Shown here in pieces: positions 10,876 through 22,853 of a DNA stretch of 64,000 bases. The notes beneath the pieces were generated by a model. The model had not been told where the DNA came from. It did no database searches and saw only the letters and a list, made by a program, of their open reading frames with translations. Positions within the stretch are counted from its first letter, which is position 1, and every line of letters starts with the position of its first letter. Where the stretch lies: positions 72,945,597 through 73,009,596 of the forward strand of contig CM037590.1 in NCBI GenBank assembly GCA_021018995.1, read 5' to 3'. The translations under genes were made by a program, and so were the position numbers. Source of the stretch: Chloranthus sessilifolius (taxonomy: Eukaryota; Streptophyta; Magnoliopsida; Chloranthales; Chloranthaceae).

Positions 10876-12370
10876 GATTGTTTTAGTTGACTTCTTAATT
10901 TGACTTTGAGATTCAGGGAGGGTCTTGGACCTTCTTTGTTACATCTTTAGTGATGAGTTGCGTGTGTTATGTTGTACCATAGGTGGTACGTGTGAGCATG
11001 AGCACAAGGAGCCGCGTGGGACCTTGATGCTTGGAAATTCAAAGACTTAAGGAAGGGAGCACCTTGAACATGTACTTTAATTTGCAAGAGCATGTATGTT
11101 GTGATATGTAATTTAAATCGGAAATTGTTTTAGTTAAGTAAAGTTTTGTGAAAAGGGTGTGTGTGTGACACCAATAGTGTAACTAAGAATAAGACATCCC
11201 CAGGGGATGAGAAAGTAACAAGATAGCAAAATGATAAGAGTAATTGGATACATTTTAGGGATGTAGACAAGATTGAGTAACATTTGATAAGGCCTAACTG
11301 ATATAAGATAGCACACTTACACGGTGAACAACTATATGTAAAGCACCTATTATTTTTGTTATTTGAGGCTTGACTAGGATACCCCACCGACGTGGCGAGA
11401 TACCCACGACTGACGCGGCAGGATATTCGTGACCGATACGGCGGTGAAACAGTAAGCCAGTACGGAGGTTTATCAGTATGCAGTAAGCACATCCCAGGGA
11501 TGTTGAGATATGAATGAACTCCGTCGCCGATTCTCAGGGAAGAGGGGCTTGGCTAGTTTTGTATTCCCAGGGAATACGTATAACAATTATCTATTTAGAC
11601 GACGATGAAGGGTATCTCATCGGGGCTCGATGCTATATTGCTCGGGGATTACTTAAGTTGAAGATTTAAGTTTTGCTTTAGGCCTTTTCAATGTCATTCA
11701 TGACCCAGTAAAAGAGATGTGAAAACTGTAAACTGTCATTCAAAGCAAATGTACATTACCATCTTTTCAAACTATTTTCTCAGTAATTGCATAGATCCAG
11801 CATGCTTAAAATATCATGGAATATATGTGAGGTTTTAACTTATATGTTCATAGTGTCTGTTCCCTATTGAGCTAGGATGTAGCTCACCCTTTAGACTATA
11901 CGTCGCAGGTCTAGTACTAGCAGCAGCGGAGGTTGCGGGTGATGTGGATCCTGGTGAGTCGGATCACACGCCCTTAGATGAGTTGGAGCCACCTCCAGAG
12001 GACTTCTTCTAGAGGACTCTGCTGTGCATTTTGAGAGGGTTGTTTTGTGAGATTTTTGGTACGGCTTGATATGTCAAGCCTTCTTTTCTGTTTAAACAAT
12101 ATAATTATATTGAGATAATTCCTTTGGGTGAACCATCTGGGATGATTAGTTATCATTGATGGTTCGGATCGATTCTCCACCATGCAGGGGTAGGAGGGTA
12201 AAACTGTCTTTTGAGAAATGTTTAAAGTCATGATGTTCCACATTTTATATCATTGTTCTTTTGTTTATAATTTGATTGATGTACCAATGTTTCGTGCTTA
12301 GCCAAGGGGCACGGTCTGGAGATCATGCTGATGGCACGATTTTCGGGGTGCCGAAATCCGGGCTGTCACA

Positions 12371-12785
12371 TAAGTGATGCTAGGACTTAGTCTATTACTA
12401 ATAAGTTACTAATGTGTAGCTATTAAAGAAAAATAACAAAAGAGAACCAAAATGATAATATTCGTCAAAATGAACTCATAAAGCAATAAAAAGACGATTA
12501 AACCAAAAGACAAATCTTCGCCTATTGAAAGGATGAAAAATCGTGCTTTACGATTTTGTGGAACAATGCAAAGCAAAAGAAAGAAATAAGAAATCATAAT
12601 TTATGATTCTTCAGAGTAACTCTTACAATTTTTGAGAATTTAGAATGCAAAATCGTGCTTTACAATTTTGTGGAACAATGCAAAGCAAAAGAAAGAAATA
12701 CGAAAATGTAATTTACGATTCTTCAGAGAAAGTCGTTCAAGTGAAGTGCGATACAAAAGAAAGCGATGAATCGTAAAGGAAGAAT
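12371..12785 (+). repeat. 5' LTR of A1, second piece
   Basis: This continues the A1 LTR after L4 (12371-12375 is the duplicated TAAGT). It carries A1's own inverted motif (AATCGT…ACGATT, for example 12538-12560). It ends at AGAAT (12781-12785), the TSD of A2, and resumes at 38533. Confidence 0.85.
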
Positions 12786-14256
12786 TGATTGATCTACTTA
12801 AGTCTTAATCTATTGCAAGTGCACAATAGAAATTATAGTACTAACGAAGGATCGTTCCCACAGAGATCAATTTACTATATTAATTCAATTTTTCTGAAAA
12901 CTTATACTTATCTTTTAAGATCCTAAACTACTGGAGAAATATGAATAAAGAATTTATTTATTAATCTAATTTATATAAAATAAATCCTAATTTTCAAACT
13001 TCGGATTACGGTCGTCAATCAAAATCTTCTACTATCAGATATTTATGAAATTAAACAGTACCATTATACTATATCTCAAGTATCCTAGTGTTGGTCATTA
13101 ATCAAAACTAGAATTCTATCAATACAGATTTAATCTAATCAACAATCTCCTAAAACTTGGGCATCAATGAAATTTTAAAAAATTAAAGATGGAAAAGTAA
13201 AAACCGTTACACTAATTTACAAACTTCAACTTGAGTCATCAATTAAAATTAAAATTTGAAGATGCTTATAAAGCAGGAAAAAAATAAAAATAAAATCTAA
13301 ACTAGAAAGCAAAGTAAATATATCCTTCACCCCTCAGCCATAGTCGTCAATTGCTTCTGAGAAACTACAGATATCTACCTTAATCTTCAGTACCCAATAA
13401 CAGTCGTCAATTGCTATTGAGAAACCTTGGATATCTAATCTACAAAGCAATAAAAATCTACTCTAAATTGATCAAAAGAAAACCCAACCTCAGTCGTCAA
13501 TTGATGTTGGGAATTTCTTTGATGGTTTATTCCTACACCGGACTCTCTTATTTATAGATCATAAGGAGTCGGTTTACAAGTTCTAATTCTAATGAAAGAA
13601 ATAAAAGATTTTTATGATAACTCTAATTCTAATTCTACTCTTCCTTGCTTACTTTAGTTGATGCGCTTATGAATTTTTCCTTTTTATTCAGTAGCAGAGT
13701 CCTCTTTAGATTCTTCTTCATCAATCTCTCAAATTCGTGCTTAGCAAAACTTCTAATTCAAGAGTTCTAATTCTGTACATGGCAATGTTCATTCTCACGT
13801 GATCAGCAACAGTAGTGGCAGTGGTAGTGGGAAAGCTTCTAATATCAAAATTGTAAATCACGATTATTGTCTTTTCTTGAAAAATCGTAAATCACGATTT
13901 TCTATCTTTTAGAGCTTTCTCATAGTTGACTTGACTTGGCGATTCTCTAAATTACAATTCATCGCTTTTCTTCTATATCATACTTTCTCCGAAGAATCGT
14001 AAATTACAATTTTTCATAGCTTTCTAGTCAATCATTTTGTAAAATCATAAAACACGATTTTTCATTCTTCAGTAGGCGGTGAATTATCTTTTTACGCTTA
14101 ATCGTCTTTTACTGATCTTTTTGACAAAGATTATCACTTTGGCTCTCTTTTACTGGTTATCCTTAATATCTGCACATCATTAACTTATTAGTACCAAACT
14201 AAGTCCTAACATCACTAAGTTAAAGGTGATAAAATGGTATATTATGTGATTGATCA
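12786..14256 (-). repeat. 3' LTR of A2
   Basis: On the minus strand it starts TGATCAATCACAT (plus end 14256), directly after a PPT, and ends GATCAATCA at 12786, next to TSD AGAAT. It is 1471 bp, against 1517 bp for the 5' copy. It contains repeated AATCGT/ACGATT inverted words (13850-14060). Confidence 0.9.
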
Positions 14257-14268
14257 CACCCCCAAACT
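14257..14268 (-). other. Polypurine tract of A2
   Basis: The minus strand reads AGTTTGGGGGTG immediately before the LTR start, the expected plus-strand primer for reverse transcription. A second similar tract, AAGTTTGGGGGG, lies at about 16063-16074 (minus), within the 3' non-coding region. Confidence 0.85.
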
Positions 14269-16464
14269 TACGTTTTGCTAGTCCCTAACAAATAAGAAAA
14301 TATAAACTAAAAACTTAAATGCCACTTTTATAGGGAGCACGATTACATTTAGCAGATGCAACAAGCCTTTAAACCCCTAGGTGATCCCTAGTGGAGGAGT
14401 TGTAGTCTCCTGAAGGTTTTTAGTGAAGTTACCTACAAACTTTAAATACTTTTAGATTTTTCAAAAATTAAAATTAAAAGAAAAGTTAAAAATCTAAACT
14501 AATTTTATTACACTAACTAAGTTAATTAAGTTACCCAAATGATCAAATTTTCAATACATAATTTTATTACAATTTTAAAAAATTACTAATCTGCTGTCTT
14601 TACTTTCCATTATAATAGTTATCTTTGATTAGAACTCCAACAATCTCAATTCATAATAAGCACATAATGTATATGCATTAGTGAACAATTTATTCTTCAT
14701 AAATTTTTTTAAACTGCAGATTTAGAAAATATTTTTATTCAAAAACTCACTATTTACTCTCAAAAAGATATCAAAATTTTTTGGGTTCTCTCAATATATT
14801 TTCAGAAAAATTCAGTCAAAGATACTTTGTAAAAATTAATGAATCTCATGAAAAAGATAATCTATTCTATTCCTATGATTCCCTGTGTAATCCATAATAT
14901 CTATTATCCATATATTTACTAGGCTTATGCTTTTGCAAATGATAAATCAGAAAGGTCTTTTCTTTAGCTTGTAATGGGGCTTTGAGTTTTAGGAGGTATC
15001 AAAGAAAGGTAGAAAAGGATTCAAAGTTTTTTTCTGAGAATTTAGCTCTTCTTTCTCCTATCTACTTCTGACTTCTTTATTCTTCTCAATAAGTATCCAA
15101 GAATTGGATAACTTCTTCCCATTTATTTTTTATTTATACATCCCAGTTCTTCAGCTATAAAATCTTATTTTACGATTTTTCTTCTTTTGAAAGCTTTTTG
15201 CTAAATCATAATTTTCTTTTTCAAAAATTGTTCTTTATGATTTTTCTTTCTTTTCCCAGATTCTCTCTTTTATTTCTTCAGTTGTACCTCTTTTTGCATT
15301 CCCTTTATCTGTTCTACTTTTACTCCTTCCACTCCCTCTTCTTTCCTTCTTTTATATTCCAAACTCTCAGAAATTGTAAGGGTTAAAGGTAGAAAGCTTT
15401 GGGTAGTACATATGGTTAAAAGTTTATCAAATTTTTTGTACAAAGAAGTTCAGTTTAGGCTTTTAATATGGGTTCAAAGGATAAAATTTTCTAAGATTTT
15501 AGCTTTTTGGCTCTGATTTAAACAAAAGATGACCTTCAATCATCTTTACGATTTACTTGCATAGATATCTTATTACTTTGATATTTCTAATATATAGTTC
15601 TAGAAAAAAATTAGTCCATCATTTTCGTCGAATATTTTGATTCTATATTCAACAATATAAGATTTCATAGTAGTGTAGAAGTTCAAAAAAATTTTGATTG
15701 AATAGAAATAGTCTCTCTCTGAATAAAAGAGGAAATATGGCTCAAAAGCTCACTAGTTTATAATTTTAAAACTATAGTCTAAATTTTTACAGTTTAGATC
15801 AATCTATTATTTCAAACATCCATTCTAATACAATGTTCAACGAGCTAAGCATGTATTATACTATTCTATATTCTAATTATTAGAACTTCTACTATAATGA
15901 ATCGTAAGTTTTCAAGATTTGTCATTTTTTCTATCATAATTCTTATGCACTGAACAACTTAAAAAATTTGAATTTTTTTTTTTACAAACATAAACTGCTA
16001 AACTAACTACTGATATACTAATTATACTAAATAAAACTACTACTATATAGAAATTGTGTATCCCCCCAAACTTAAATCGGATAATGCCTTCATTGGCATA
16101 AAAATAGGGGACACAAAATTATTTTCTAGAAATGATTGATATACTAATCGTTTATCGGAAAAAATTTATTACCAGATATATACTCTACCCCAAACTTGAG
16201 AGAAAATATTCGCAACTTATTCTTGGTGTATCAATAACAAAAAAAATGTTAGAAATGTTAGTAACAATTACATTGTTAGTAAAAAAATTGAAAGTTAGTC
16301 AATTAGTTAAAACCAAATTTCATATCTTACTGAATATTTACAATGAACAAAAAAATAAAAACTAAAAATTACTATGAAAAAAACCTAATTACATAAAAGA
16401 GTATAAACCCAGGAAAAATCTATTGAGATCATACTTGCGAGGTTTATAATGTTATGTAATATTT
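14269..16464 (-). other. 3' non-coding region of A2
   Basis: This is 2.2 kb of AT-rich sequence between the ORF2 stop and the PPT with no credible gene. Phe- and Leu-rich ORFs such as 15198-15386 are low complexity. Features seen are a second purine tract near 16063-16074 and scattered AATCGTAAATTACGATT-like half sites near 15160-15240. Confidence 0.6.
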
Positions 16465-19400
16465 TTACTCACTTGTAGATGTAGGATATGGTACAAGGGT
16501 AGAAGTAGTGGGGTCATCTTCCCATTCTGACATCTCAGTAGTAGAATAACCATCTTGACCCTTTTCTGTAGGTGAATCCTCATGTGTCGACGGTTCAGCC
16601 TCACTTGTGTTTCCCTTTTCCACAATCATCTTGCAAGAAGTTCCTTCTGGACACTGTTGCTCCTTATCAGCCTTTTTTTTCAAATCATCAGTCAGTTTCT
16701 TTATCACAGCAAATTTTAATCAAATTTCTGTTCTTAATTTTTTTGCTATATCCTGTTGTTTTGCTATTGCGGACACGTTATTATTTGTTATAGACTTAAT
16801 TTTCTTCTTTTGTTCAACATTGATGGAGCTTAGGGAAACTTTGTCTTCTTACAGTTGCATTATTTTCTCTTCAGCTATAGTCAATAAGTGGTCCTTCTCA
16901 CTCAGCTGTTGGTGGAGTTATTTCTGGTAATCCTTAAGAACTTTTTCTCTTACAGTTTCTACATCATCAGGGACTACCATTAAATTTCCAGACTGTTCAA
17001 GTATAGCTGCCATGTTTTCTTCATACGCCTTTCTTTCAACCTTTCAAGTTGTTATTTTTTGCTCATGATTCTATTCTCTGCTTGCAGCTGGGTAATCTAT
17101 GCTTGAAGGGTTGAAGTGGCATCTTAGACTCGCTTTTCTGTTTCTGTTGCCCATCTCGCCCCTTGATCCTGTACAACTTTTCGTTGCAAGCTGTCCATTA
17201 TTTTTGCTCACTCTTGAGTTGTCAAGGTAGTATCCATGACTCTCTTCTTTAGTCCTTGAAATTCCCCCATCCACTTTCTTACTATACCTAGCAGTTGTAT
17301 CATAGGTGGGGCATTTGTGGAGATCCATTGTTCTAGTTTTCTCACCCTTCTTTCTACTTCAAGTAATGGTAATAGATTTGGTTCATGTGTGAGTTGCCAT
17401 TACTCCACTGTCTTCAATCTCCAATCTAACTCGTGAATTGATGTGGTGGTGAGTGGAGGATCCTCAGGGGATGTTTCTTCTTCATTTAGTAATTCTATAA
17501 AGCTTTCTCTTGGTAACTCAGAGTTTTGTCCTTTTTCAGCAGCTTGAGCTACGAGAGTTTTCTTTGTATTGGCTAGAATTATAGGCTATGCAATGGGTTC
17601 TACTGGTACAGGGATGTGGCTAGCAGTAGCCATGTCAGTAATATGTGGATCAATTGTGGAAGGAATTTCTTAGTTTATCTGAATATTTAGACTCTCGGAG
17701 GCTACTTCAGTAGTAACTGACAGTGTGTCTACCTCTGTTGAAGGGGGAATAGCAGGACCTACTGGTGAGTCCAAAGCAGGGTCATACAAACTGGCATGGT
17801 CTACAACTGAGATTCCTGATTCGGTTATTCTTTCTTGTACTGAAGAGCTGATCTCTGCTCTCATGAGATGGAGTAGAAGTACTCACACCTTCTTCCATAA
17901 CTACTTCTGGGGCTACGATTTCTGCTGGCTGCTCTATGATAGTCTCTTCTCGGTCCTCATAAATTTGTTGGACTTGTGGTACAGAGGGGGTACTTTTGGT
18001 GCAAGGAGCTAACAAAATTTTCTTTTTATTTTCAGCACCTAAAGTTCTCTTATAGGCTGGGATTGTTAAGCATTCCTCTGGTCTTGGTAACGCTTTTTCC
18101 TTGGGGTCTATACTATACCCCACGTTCATTAGCAGATTCGTGATAAGTCCTCCAAATGGCAGGGTCAACTTCTTCGTTGGTATTTTTCTTGACTTAGTTT
18201 CTCCCTCAAGGTAGTGATTACTTCAAAAAGGTAAGAGGGCACATTGAACCAATAGCGATTCACCATTAAGTCTAATGCCATGGCAAAAAGTGCCATTCTC
18301 TATGTTCCTGATTAGTCACATAATTTACCATTTTATCACTCTTAACTTAGTGATACTAGGACTTAGTTTGCTACTAACAAGTTACTGATGTGTAAATATT
18401 AAGAAAAAATAGTAAAAGAGAGCCAAAGTGTTAATATTCATCAAAATGAACTCAAATAGCAGTAAAAAGATGATTGAGCAAAAAGAAGATGATTTGTCAC
18501 TGATGAAAATCAAGAAATCGTAATTTATGATTGTGCGCTAAAGCTAAAGACAAGAGAAGTAGAAGCTAAGAAATCGTAATTGACGATTCTTTAGAAAGTG
18601 ACAAAAGGAGTAAAAAGCGATAAAAGAAAAGCAATTGTTCGAAATAAAAATCGTCCAGTAAGGAAGCTGTGTGAAAATGAGAAATCATGATTTACGATTC
18701 TCCAGACAAAGAAGAGCAATCGTAATTTATGATTGTGTAAACTTTCTGCTGCTACACCTGCTCTTACTGATCACGTGAGTGAAGACTATCACCGCTATGC
18801 ACAAAATTAGAAGATCTCTAAAGTTAAAAGTTTGGTGAATCACAGATCTGAGAAGATTGATGAAGATAAGCTCTTAGGAAATCTCGATTGCTGAAATAAA
18901 GGAGAACAATCTAGAAGCGAATCAACTAAAGAAAGCAAGGAAGAATAAAATTAGGAATTAGATTTATATTAGGATACTTTTACTTTAGTAGTTTCTTTTA
19001 TTAGAATTAGATCTCTGTAAACCGACCCTTTATGATTTATAAATAAGAGGGCTTGGTATAGGAATAAGCATCGAAGAATTTCAGCATCAATTGACGCCTG
19101 AGGTTGAATTTTCTTTTGATCAGTAGTGTAAAATAGTTAGAGTAGATTAGATATCAGAGGCTTCTCAAGAGCAATTAATGATTGCTATTGGATGTTGAAG
19201 ATTAGTGTAGATATCCTAGTTTCTCAGAAACAATTGACGATTGCGGCTGAGGGGTGAAAGATATAATTTACTTTACTTTCTAGTTTAGATTTTATGTTCT
19301 TTTATTTTTGCTTTGTAAACATCTTCAAGTTTTAATTTGAATTGATGACCCAGGTTAGAATTTGCAGATTAGTGTAACGGTTTTTACTTTTCCATCTTTA

Positions 19401-20630
19401 GTTTTCTAAGGTTTGATTGACTCCCAGATTTTAGGAAGTTGTTGGTTAGATTAAATCTGTATTGATAGGATCTTAGACTTGATTGATGATCAATGCTAGG
19501 AGACTAGAAATATGGTATAATGGTGCTATTTATTTTCATAAATATCCAATAGCTAAAGATTGGGATTGATGACCTCAATTTGAAGGAGGAGTAGGATTTA
19601 TTTTCTGCAACTTAGTTTAATAATGAATTCTTTTATTCATATTTCTCCAGTAGATTAGATCTTAAAGATGAATAAAAGTTTTTAAAATAAAGATTTAAAT
19701 AGAAGATATAAATAAGAAATAAACAGATAGACAAACTTCCAAGTGGGAACGATTCTATGCTAGTACTATGATTTCCATTGTGTGCTTGTAATAGATTAAA
19801 GTTTGAATTTAACATAATTTTAATACATAGAATAAGCTGACCAGTTCCATGACCCGTGGGGTGAATAGTCTTATGAATTAGCACGTCAAAGAAGTGAAGT
19901 GATAAACTTCTTGCTTCTAGGTCCTTTCGAAGGAAAATGACCTGTCCCGTGGAGCTTTTCCTAATAGTTCTATTGCCATTTGAATAAAGTTAGGGAGGGT
20001 ATCTGATGACATCCTCAAAAGGTTAGCCTCTGGGTTATCTTGGGACAATTATGGTATTTCTAGGGGTGCATGCATCACCCTGGCAACCATTTCCTTTGTA
20101 ATCTTGATCGGAAGTCTATCAATGCTGGTGGAGAGAATTAGGGATGGTCCTTGGTTGCCTTTGATCATATTTTTATAAAATAGCCTCACCAATCTAGGAT
20201 AGACTGGTGTGACTCCTGACTCTAAGAAATAATTCAGTCTGACATCCTTAAAATATTTAATGGCTTCTCCACCCATTTCTAATTTTTCTAAAGACTCAAC
20301 GTCTACTGCAATTTCAGCTCTCATAATATGATGTTTCATTGAAGTAGGGAGTTTATCTGCTAGCATAGCAGAGGACGCTGGCCTTTTTCTTTTATCTAAT
20401 TTCAGCCCCTTTTTAGGGACAGACACAGATTCTATCTTAGTTGTGTCTTTAGAAGTTTCTCTGATAACTACCCCAAAAGATTTGAGTTTCTTTTTGGGTG
20501 GGTCTGCTGCTTTTGATTTGGTCTCAAGGGCAACAGACCGTGTGATACGGTGAATGATTGAGGTGTTATCAGAACTATTACCTTCTTCTTCTTTCTCTTT
20601 CCTTTGTCGTTTGCCCGTCTAGTTCATCAT
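16465..20630 (-). pseudogene. A2 ORF2: accessory protein with plant-transposon-type core, interrupted
   Basis: On the minus strand it starts at ATG 20630 (Met-Met-Asn, then an early stop), and its frame pieces run to the stop at 16465. It is split by solo LTR A3 (18309-19843); without A3 it is about 2.6 kb, some 870 codons. In order I see a Lys/Arg-rich N-terminus (PPKKKLKS, KLDKRKRP), a core with VYPRLVRLFYKNM (about 20190-20225) and LPIKITKEMV, then across the A3 insertion ALDLMVNRYWFNVP and LPFGGLITNLLMNVGYS (about 18110-18165), an acidic/Ser-Thr-rich linker, a probable coiled-coil-like Gln/Glu/Lys segment (about 17330-16980), and an acidic tail. The core pattern, LVKLFY…I…LP(F/Y)xxLI, matches the accessory ORFs of T1, T2 and T3. 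From memory it resembles the Pfam 'putative plant transposon protein' domain. Function is unknown. Several stops make this copy broken. Confidence 0.75.
18309..19843 (+). mobile_element. Solo LTR A3, Athila/Tat-like, inserted in A2 ORF2
   Basis: It begins TGATTAGTCACAT and ends AGCTGACCA. Perfect TSDs GTTCC lie at 18304-18308 and 19844-19848. At 1535 bp it is the size of the A1 and A2 LTRs, but its 3' end is diverged. It carries AATCGTAA/TTACGATT words at 18515-18740. Confidence 0.93.
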
Positions 20631-21250
20631 GCTTCCACTCTCTTTTTTGCAAAAGTTTAGAACAACACCATTAATTAAACTTAAAATTCCATGTATTGAG
20701 TAAAATTTTCTTACAGAAACCTTTCCACTCTATAATTAAAATCGTCACCTTACCTCCTTGACGATTGGAACCCTAATTTGTAATTGTGGAATAAAATGCA
20801 TGTAGGGTTCTTCAAAATAAAACAGAGGAAGTAAGGGGTTTATAGGAAAATAAATGGTTGGATTGAGTGGAAGAACGGTTAAGATTTCGGACATTTTGAA
20901 AAAGAGAGGGAAGGTGGGAGGAGAAAATAGGAAGGCTTTGAAAATGGGACCGACATATCCTTTTTACAAATATATAGGTCCTGCTTTTAGTGACGACTTA
21001 CTGAGCCGATCATCACTTAAGTTTTATCCTATAATCGTCGGTTGATTCTAGCTTTCAATAGGTAAGAATCGCAATCACTGTGCTTTTACTTAGAGACATG
21101 ACTACGATCAATCGTAAATCCATACGATTGTTCGTTTTAATATACAGTAGTTATGATATTACGATTTGTCGTTTTCCAACAATTTAGGTCATATTATAGT
21201 ACTTAAAGAGAAAAAGAAAAAGAAATAGTTTACATAATTTATAATTGGTG
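20631..21250 (-). promoter_or_regulatory. Putative internal promoter and leader of A2 ORF2
   Basis: On the minus strand, upstream of the ORF2 ATG, AATCGT/ACGATT words (21103-21173) are followed by a TATATATTT box (20968-20976) and a pyrimidine-rich leader. A splice-donor-like GGAGGTAAGG follows near 20755. The AATCGT words are the same as those repeated in the A-type LTRs. The order of motif cluster, TATA box and ORF is the same as in T1, T2 and T3. Promoter activity is inference. Confidence 0.45.
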
Positions 21251-21390
21251 CTACGGATGAGTCGGTAGCTCGACAATCCAAGAGGTTTTTATATTTAATT
21301 TTGGGGAGGCAATGTCTCCCCCAGGAACACTTGTCCTCTAAGATTATTTACTGGTTGCGTAGGTAATTGACCACTCTCCCTTTTGGCCAC
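21251..21390 (-). other. A2 spacer between gag and the ORF2 promoter
   Basis: This short stretch has no credible ORF. 'ggggaggcaatgtctccccc' near 21301 is a small inverted repeat. Confidence 0.4.
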
Positions 21391-22573
21391 TTGAGAAGCT
21401 AGCTGGTCTATCTGGCTTTCTAGCTTTGAAATGGATTGCGTGTGTGAATTAAGTACTTGGGCGAATTAAGCCAGCTGATGTAAGTCTTTCGAGTGCTGAT
21501 GCGACTGTTGCTATAAATCCTGAAGGATTTGAACAACTGTGGCATTAGGTGCATTACTCTGTGGTCCAAATTGGGGTTGCGCGACCGACAATTGTGGTCT
21601 TTACTAGAAAATAAAGTCTGGGGAAATCTGGGCTGCACAACTATTGGTGATAGATGTGCTCCTCCTGTGAAACCATAATTGAATCCAGGGCGGTTCCTCC
21701 ATGATGGGTAATAGGTGTTCCCATAGTCTCCCCTCTCAAAGGCCATTACTTGTTCATTTTCCACTACCTCTTGGTATGGTGGTGTAGCTGGGTTTTCAGT
21801 AAATTTGTGAGTTTGACTATTAGAGTAGCTGGCTACAGAGCTGTTCGGAGTGCTAGATTTGGCTGTCATTATGTCACAATTTGATGTTCCAAAGCCGAAA
21901 TTTTTGCACTCATATCCTCCTCCTTCTTAACTTTATTTATATTGATATTGTAAAGTCCACCCCTCGCGAGCGGGGTGTGGCGAGTAGTATCAGGGCCAGA
22001 TCTAAGCAGAGCCTATTTCTACTTTGAGCTATTGGCCAATCTCTCGAATAAATTCTAGGACTGCTGGCCATTTTGAGTCATAAAGGCTCTTCTACTTACG
22101 ACATTGACTGTAGACTGGTTAGTCTCAATTAATCCTTGATAGAAGCTTTGCACTATCGACCAATTTGGTACCTCATGATGAGAACACTTCCATAACAGAC
22201 CTTCATCCATTTCCAGCTCTCACAAAATAGTTCTTCCGGCTTTTGCCTAAAGTCTTGAATTGCTTGGCAAATTTGGTTAGTTTTACCAATTGGGAAGTAC
22301 TCGCCCAAGAACTTGGACTGCAGTTCCTCCCATGTGACAATACTTCTGGCAGGTAACGAAATTAACCATGCCTTCGCCCTATCCTTGAGAGAGAATGGAA
22401 ATAGACATAGTTTTATGGCTTCTTTATTGGCAGTCGATAATTGCAACACTGTGCAAAGCTCTATGAAGTCCCTTAGATGCTGGTAGGGATCTTCTCGATC
22501 AAGCCCATGAAAGGTCGGTACAGATTGAAGTGTATGGAGCTTGATTTTATAATTTTGACCCACAGACACCTCT
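21391..22573 (-). pseudogene. gag: A2 gag, middle and C-terminal part
   Basis: On the minus strand the capsid part reads VPTFHGLDREDPYQHL (about 22515-22470), then FPFSLKDRAKAWL and LPARSIVTWEEL. This is the Retrotrans_gag fold shared by Athila/Tat elements. The C-terminal part has NTYYPSWRNRPGFNYG (about 21720-21670), matching the conserved YNPGWRNHPNF-type motif of that lineage. Gag forms the virus-like particle in the cytoplasm. Frameshifts lie between the two parts. The N-terminal part is on the far side of inserted LTR L5 (36640-36820). No zinc knuckle or protease follows. Confidence 0.85.
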
Positions 22574-22853
22574 TGTAACATCCCTAAAATTTTGATTTTC
22601 GAACAATCCAACTTGGGATGCGTGCCCAATATGTCATGTAGTTCAAGATGAAAAAGGTGATTCGTTAAGTGAACAAGGATGAAAACTAAAGATAAAATGA
22701 TCGTAAGATGAGATGACGTACACCTACGTGTGGTGTACCAGCTTAGCACCTAAACTAAAGCTTTGAATATAAAAGCCTAACTTGGATAAGAAAATCGTTT
22801 CTTGCTTTCTTGGGTAAGATTTGGTAATAAAGAAGAGAAGAGAGGAAAGGAAC

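Larger units (their letters stand above)
9823..12370 (+). mobile_element. Solo LTR L4, Tekay-like, plus strand
   Basis: It starts TGTAATATCCCG and ends GGGCTGTCACA. Perfect TSDs TAAGT lie at 9818-9822 and 12371-12375. It carries a TCGATTAATCGA palindrome array (10426-10875), the GC-rich 'ccccaccgacgtggcg' block near 11380, CATCCC(A)GGGATG words, and the conserved 'gagctaggatgtagctcaccctttagactata' landmark near 11867. It has no internal domain, so it is a recombination product. It is inserted 43 bp into the LTR of A1. Confidence 0.93.

Noticed and set aside
15198-15386. Phe/Leu-rich ORF
   Set aside because: It is low-complexity pyrimidine-rich DNA in the A2 3' non-coding region.
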